From: Candidatus Peregrinibacteria bacterium
GTDB taxonomy: Bacteria > Patescibacteriota > Gracilibacteria > UM-FILTER-43-11
Reading direction: 5' to 3'
Length of the DNA stretch: 16,845 nucleotides
Assembly: GCA_016927155.1 (NCBI GenBank)
Contig: JAFGNE010000029.1
Location: 1 to 16,845, forward strand
Below are positions 14,534 through 16,845 of the stretch, piece after piece; positions within the stretch are counted from its first letter, which is position 1, and each line of letters begins with the position of its first letter. Both the position numbers and the translations under genes were made by a program. The notes under the pieces were generated by a model. That model searched no databases and was not told the DNA's origin. It saw only the letters and a program-made list of their open reading frames with translations.

Positions 14534-14926
14534 CTAGGTTGTCGCCCTGTAAAGCAGATCAATCACATTGGTGACGATAGCGTAAGCCAAAATGACAGCA
14601 ACCAGGCCGTACAGCGAATACTGCACGATTTTTTTCCCTTTTTCCATTTTTTCCTGGTTCCCGAAAGACGTGATGACCATCACCCCCCCGATCACGAGCA
14701 TGAGGACGGCCACGCTGCCGGAAGCGTACAGGATGATTTTAATGGCGTAATTGAGGATTTCCAGGATTTTGGTTTCCGCGGACGCGTCGCCGGCTTTCCC
14801 CCCGGGCAGGTTTTCCGGCCGGTACACCTCGTGGCTGAAATTTTCCAGGCTAATGCCTAATGTTTCCCCTGCCAGGAGCGGAAAAAGCAGGAGAACGCCC
14901 AAAGCTTTTAAAGTTATTTTTTTCAT
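14534..14926 (-). CDS. Type IV secretion pilin-like two-TM protein, paralogue 5
   Basis: This 130-residue protein has a signal peptide (1-24, ending ETLG), a short exported linker with RPENLPGGKAGDAS, and two membrane helices (about 59-87 and 101-124). A short basic loop, GNQEKMEKGKK, joins the helices. The helix-loop-helix core aligns without gaps to the four upstream neighbours (GG..M..S.G...K..KGK..I.YS..G). This is the architecture of the VirB2/TrbC-like T4SS_pilin family that is frequent in Patescibacteria. With the signal peptide removed, positive-inside reasoning puts the KGK loop in the cytoplasm and both ends outside. It starts 2 bp after the stop of paralogue 4. Family-level call only; no assembled pilus function is shown by the sequence. 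Confidence 0.8.
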   Translation of the reverse strand: MKKITLKALGVLLLFPLLAGETLGISLENFSHEVYRPENLPGGKAGDASAETKILEILNYAIKIILYASGSVAVLMLVIGGVMVITSFGNQEKMEKGKKIVQYSLYGLVAVILAYAIVTNVIDLLYRATT

Positions 14927-14928
14927 AA

Positions 14929-15603
14929 TTAAATGAAACGGAAAAAATCAATATCGGTGACCGCTTTCACAATGGCAAAAGCGAGTGAGACAAAAGCGAA
15001 ACCGACAAGCGAATAATAAATCATTTGCCTGGCCTTGGTCAGCTTTTCCTCATTATCGAACGAAATGACCATGTAAATGCCCGAAATGGTAAGGGTGATG
15101 AAGATGCCCAGCCACGCGAAACGGAAAAGCTGGCGGATGATGCCGGGAATAAAATCCGTGACAATATCGCCCGCAGGAACGCCTTCCTCACCGCCAGGCC
15201 GGTCCGGCTCAAGGATTTTGCGGTGGACGGCGGCAATGGCGGTAACCGCTTCCTGCTCGGCCGCTTTGTAAATTCCGGTGTAATCGGCATTGGCGGAACC
15301 GTTCTTTTCAAAAAATTTTTCAACGTCGAGTCCCGTAAAATCTTTTACGCGCGCCTCAGCCTCTTTAAGCAGGTCTTTCACCTGCTCTTTCTTGTTGCCC
15401 ATGGAAAGGGCGTCTACTTTTTCTTTGAGGTCTTTGGCGGTCTCTTTCACTTCTTCCTGGCGGGCTTCCGCGGTTTCCGTGGCGACTTCAAAAGCGGTTT
15501 TTGCCGCGGCAAGGCCCGGATGGCTTATCCCGATAAAAACCAGGGCGGCGCACAAAACAATAAAAAAGCTTTTGATCCGGCGGATTTTAAAAGGATTGGA
15601 CAT
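14929..15603 (-). CDS. Pilin-like two-TM protein with exported coiled-coil domain, paralogue 4
   Basis: This is a 224-residue protein. A signal peptide (1-33, ending PGLAAA) is followed by a highly charged, Ala/Glu/Lys-rich region (about 36-132). That region reads as long helices or a coiled coil (for example ETAEARQEEVKETAKDLKEK). A Gly/Pro linker (DRPGGEEGVPAGD) then leads into the shared core of TM1 (about 154-182), loop DNEEKLTKAR and TM2 (193-217). The core aligns without gaps to the other paralogues, with SG instead of GG and KAR instead of KGK. The long exported helix could be a stalk or a binding surface; this is inference. It lies 3 bp after the stop of paralogue 3 and 2 bp before paralogue 5. 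No SD. Confidence 0.78.
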   Translation of the reverse strand: MSNPFKIRRIKSFFIVLCAALVFIGISHPGLAAAKTAFEVATETAEARQEEVKETAKDLKEKVDALSMGNKKEQVKDLLKEAEARVKDFTGLDVEKFFEKNGSANADYTGIYKAAEQEAVTAIAAVHRKILEPDRPGGEEGVPAGDIVTDFIPGIIRQLFRFAWLGIFITLTISGIYMVISFDNEEKLTKARQMIYYSLVGFAFVSLAFAIVKAVTDIDFFRFI

Positions 15604-15606
15604 GGA

Positions 15607-16011
15607 CTAAGTGAGCGTTATGCTGGTGAGGACGGTGACAATGCCATACGCCGTGATGGCCAGGATAAGGCCGATGATGGCGTACGTGATGGTGTTTTGG
15701 GCCTTTTTATTTTTCTCGGTATCCCCATAAGCCGTCATGTACTGGTAGCCGCCTATAATGAGCGCGATGACGGCGATAGCGACAGCGAGCCTTATGGCGT
15801 ATTTGATGGCAAAGGGCAGGATTTTACTGAAAATCGTGCCGGTTTGTATGCTTTCCATCCCCAAATCCTCACCTCCGGGCAACAGATTGCCGCCCACGGG
15901 CGGGGAAAGTTCAAGTTCCCTGGCCCCTCCTATGGCCGCGCGAGCCTGCCGCGCCAAAACAAAACAGAAAACCAGGAACAAGGCCAAACGTGTTTTAATG
16001 TTAGAAAGCAA
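15607..16011 (-). CDS. Pilin-like two-TM protein, paralogue 3 (TTG start)
   Basis: This 134-residue protein has a signal peptide (1-25, MLSNIKTRLALFLVFCFVLA then RQARA) and an exported linker with GGNLLPGGEDLG. TM1 (about 67-95), the loop GDTEKNKKAQ and TM2 (about 107-130) follow. The core matches the neighbouring paralogues in spacing. No ATG is available at the 5' end that would keep the signal peptide, so a TTG at 16011 is the best start. It overlaps the end of paralogue 2 by 11 bp, which suggests coupled translation. An ATT a few codons further in is a less likely alternative. Confidence 0.75.
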   Translation of the reverse strand: MLSNIKTRLALFLVFCFVLARQARAAIGGARELELSPPVGGNLLPGGEDLGMESIQTGTIFSKILPFAIKYAIRLAVAIAVIALIIGGYQYMTAYGDTEKNKKAQNTITYAIIGLILAITAYGIVTVLTSITLT

Positions 16012-16645
16012 AAAAAGTGGGGTTAATGGTGTAAAGGATGACGGAAGCCAAAAACCAGAGGGCCATGCCGATAAGCGATTTCATGATCATGTCTTTGCCT
16101 TTGGTCACTTTGGCGTCGTCGCCGCCGGCGGTTGAAATCATGATGCCGCCGATGATGACCATAAGGACCACAAACCCGACGATGATACCGGACATGAACT
16201 TGTAAATGAGCTGGACATAATTGTAAAGGAGCGCGAACGGCCCCTGGTATTCCTTGCCCTTTTCGTAGGTGAGAATGGCCTGGACGGGGCCGCGCTGGTT
16301 TTCCGTAATGGCCTGCCCTCTCCATAACGTGTAATCGCATTTTGTCTCAGTAGCCTCCCCCTCCGTCGCGGGATCGCCCTTTGTGCAGGTCACCACATAA
16401 AGGTCATAACCGGGGTCCCCGCCAATGGGCTCTTCCAGAAAAAGGCAATTGGGGGGAGGCGTTTTCCCGTTTTCTGTCTTGCAATCCGCCGGAGTATCCG
16501 CGCATTCCATCTGTATTTCCGTATTCACATTGTCGCATTTATCCGCCATGGCGTCGGCAAAAACACGGGAGGCCGGAAGAAAAAATACCGCCATAAAAAA
16601 CAGCGTAATGAGACCGGCGACGAGTTTTCTTGTTTTTAAGACCAT
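16001..16645 (-). CDS. Pilin-like two-TM protein with six-cysteine exported domain, paralogue 2
   Basis: This is a 214-residue protein with a signal peptide (1-30, ending ASRVFA). An exported domain of about 110 residues contains exactly six cysteines (37, 48, 55, 67, 87, 103), consistent with three disulfides. An amphipathic stretch (about 130-148) and the shared core follow: TM1 (about 150-174), loop GGDDAKVTKGKD and TM2 (186-208). The cysteine-rich ectodomain resembles nothing I can name, and no other paralogue here has it. Its presence fits with an exported DsbA-like oxidoreductase in the same window. It overlaps paralogue 1 by 10 bp and paralogue 3 by 11 bp. A weak AAGGG lies just before its ATG, inside the coding region of the preceding gene. 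Confidence 0.78.
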   Translation of the reverse strand: MVLKTRKLVAGLITLFFMAVFFLPASRVFADAMADKCDNVNTEIQMECADTPADCKTENGKTPPPNCLFLEEPIGGDPGYDLYVVTCTKGDPATEGEATETKCDYTLWRGQAITENQRGPVQAILTYEKGKEYQGPFALLYNYVQLIYKFMSGIIVGFVVLMVIIGGIMISTAGGDDAKVTKGKDMIMKSLIGMALWFLASVILYTINPTFFAF

Positions 16646-16845
16646 ATTCCCTTGATTAAAAGCTGGATGCTGGTGACAAGGATGTAAGCCCCCAGCGCGA
16701 AGGCAAGGCCTATGACGGAATATTTGAGCATGCTTTTGCCCTTTTCATACTGCGTCTCGTTCCCGGCGGAGGAAAGCATCAAAAGCCCGCCCACGCTCAT
16801 CATCAGCAAAGCGGCGGTGCCCACCAGGGCCGCCATCAGGCCGAC
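16636..16845 (-). CDS. Pilin-like two-TM protein, paralogue 1, N-terminus beyond the window
   Basis: The visible 69 residues comprise TM1 (VGLMAALVGTAALLMMSVGG), the loop SAGNETQYEKGKS and TM2 (MLKYSVIGLAFALGAYILV), ending in LLIKGIWS. The frame is open to the right edge, so the gene is truncated by the window. The internal Met at 16836 lies inside TM1 and is unlikely to be the start. The core aligns without gaps to paralogues 2-5. A signal peptide and exported region are expected upstream but cannot be seen. More paralogues or secretion genes may continue past the edge. Confidence 0.75.
   Translation of the reverse strand, partial: VGLMAALVGTAALLMMSVGGLLMLSSAGNETQYEKGKSMLKYSVIGLAFALGAYILVTSIQLLIKGIWS

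Noticed and set aside
15025..16026. 333-residue open frame on the plus strand across the pilin-like cluster
   Set aside because: It spans paralogues 3 and 4 in antisense, lacks motifs, and the minus-strand genes have signal peptides, TM helices and a shared core.
1..16845. CRISPR array, tRNA, rRNA or insertion sequence
   Set aside because: No regularly spaced repeats, no cloverleaf-like segment in any gap, no rRNA segment and no transposase were seen.

Overview
The window looks like a chromosomal segment of a Candidate Phyla Radiation (Patescibacteria) bacterium or close relative, at roughly 50% GC with dense coding. The grounds are: (a) a divergent, very basic bS21; (b) a tandem cluster of two-helix type IV secretion pilin-like proteins of the kind common in that group; (c) an SLH-PDZ-S41 peptidase; (d) a short methionyl-tRNA synthetase with a single Zn knuckle; and (e) almost no Shine-Dalgarno sequences. 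TGA serves as an ordinary stop (der, dnaX, glyA, S41 peptidase, metG), so the TGA=Gly code of Gracilibacteria/Absconditabacteria is not in use. Lineage is an inference from gene content; no rRNA or tRNA gene is present.

Layout. 1-802 (minus): ebfC followed by mltG, cut by the left edge. 803-1242: a divergent promoter region, rpsU (bS21) with its strong ribosome-binding site, then a 100-bp nested inverted-repeat element. 1243-2613 (plus): der. 2615-3175 (minus): a DsbA-like lipoprotein ending 1 bp from der. 3243-6534 (plus): dnaX, 5-formyl-THF cyclo-ligase and glyA, tightly packed. 6589-8855 (plus): the SLH-PDZ-S41 peptidase overlapping maf. 8903-12012 (plus): purA, a CYTH-domain protein and an FtsA/PilM-like actin ATPase. 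12084-16845 (minus), in transcription order from the right edge: five pilin-like two-TM proteins, metG, then a class-unassigned sortase with its own promoter. No gene-free stretch exceeds about 120 bp.

How the genes fit together. Most of the window is housekeeping: ribosome assembly (der, bS21), replication (dnaX), folate/one-carbon metabolism (cyclo-ligase with SHMT), purine synthesis (purA), nucleotide sanitation (maf), translation (metG) and envelope/cell division (mltG, ftsA-like). The accessory content concerns the cell surface: an SLH-anchored protease, a DsbA-like thiol oxidoreductase, a sortase and a tandem set of membrane pilin paralogues whose exported parts differ completely (a six-cysteine domain, a coiled coil, or short linkers).

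The two most notable signals are these. First, rpsU alone among 19 visible gene starts carries a near-perfect anti-SD complement, which resembles the bS21 autoregulation reported in Bacteroidia. Second, the five pilin-like paralogues share an ungapped helix-loop-helix core but have divergent ectodomains.
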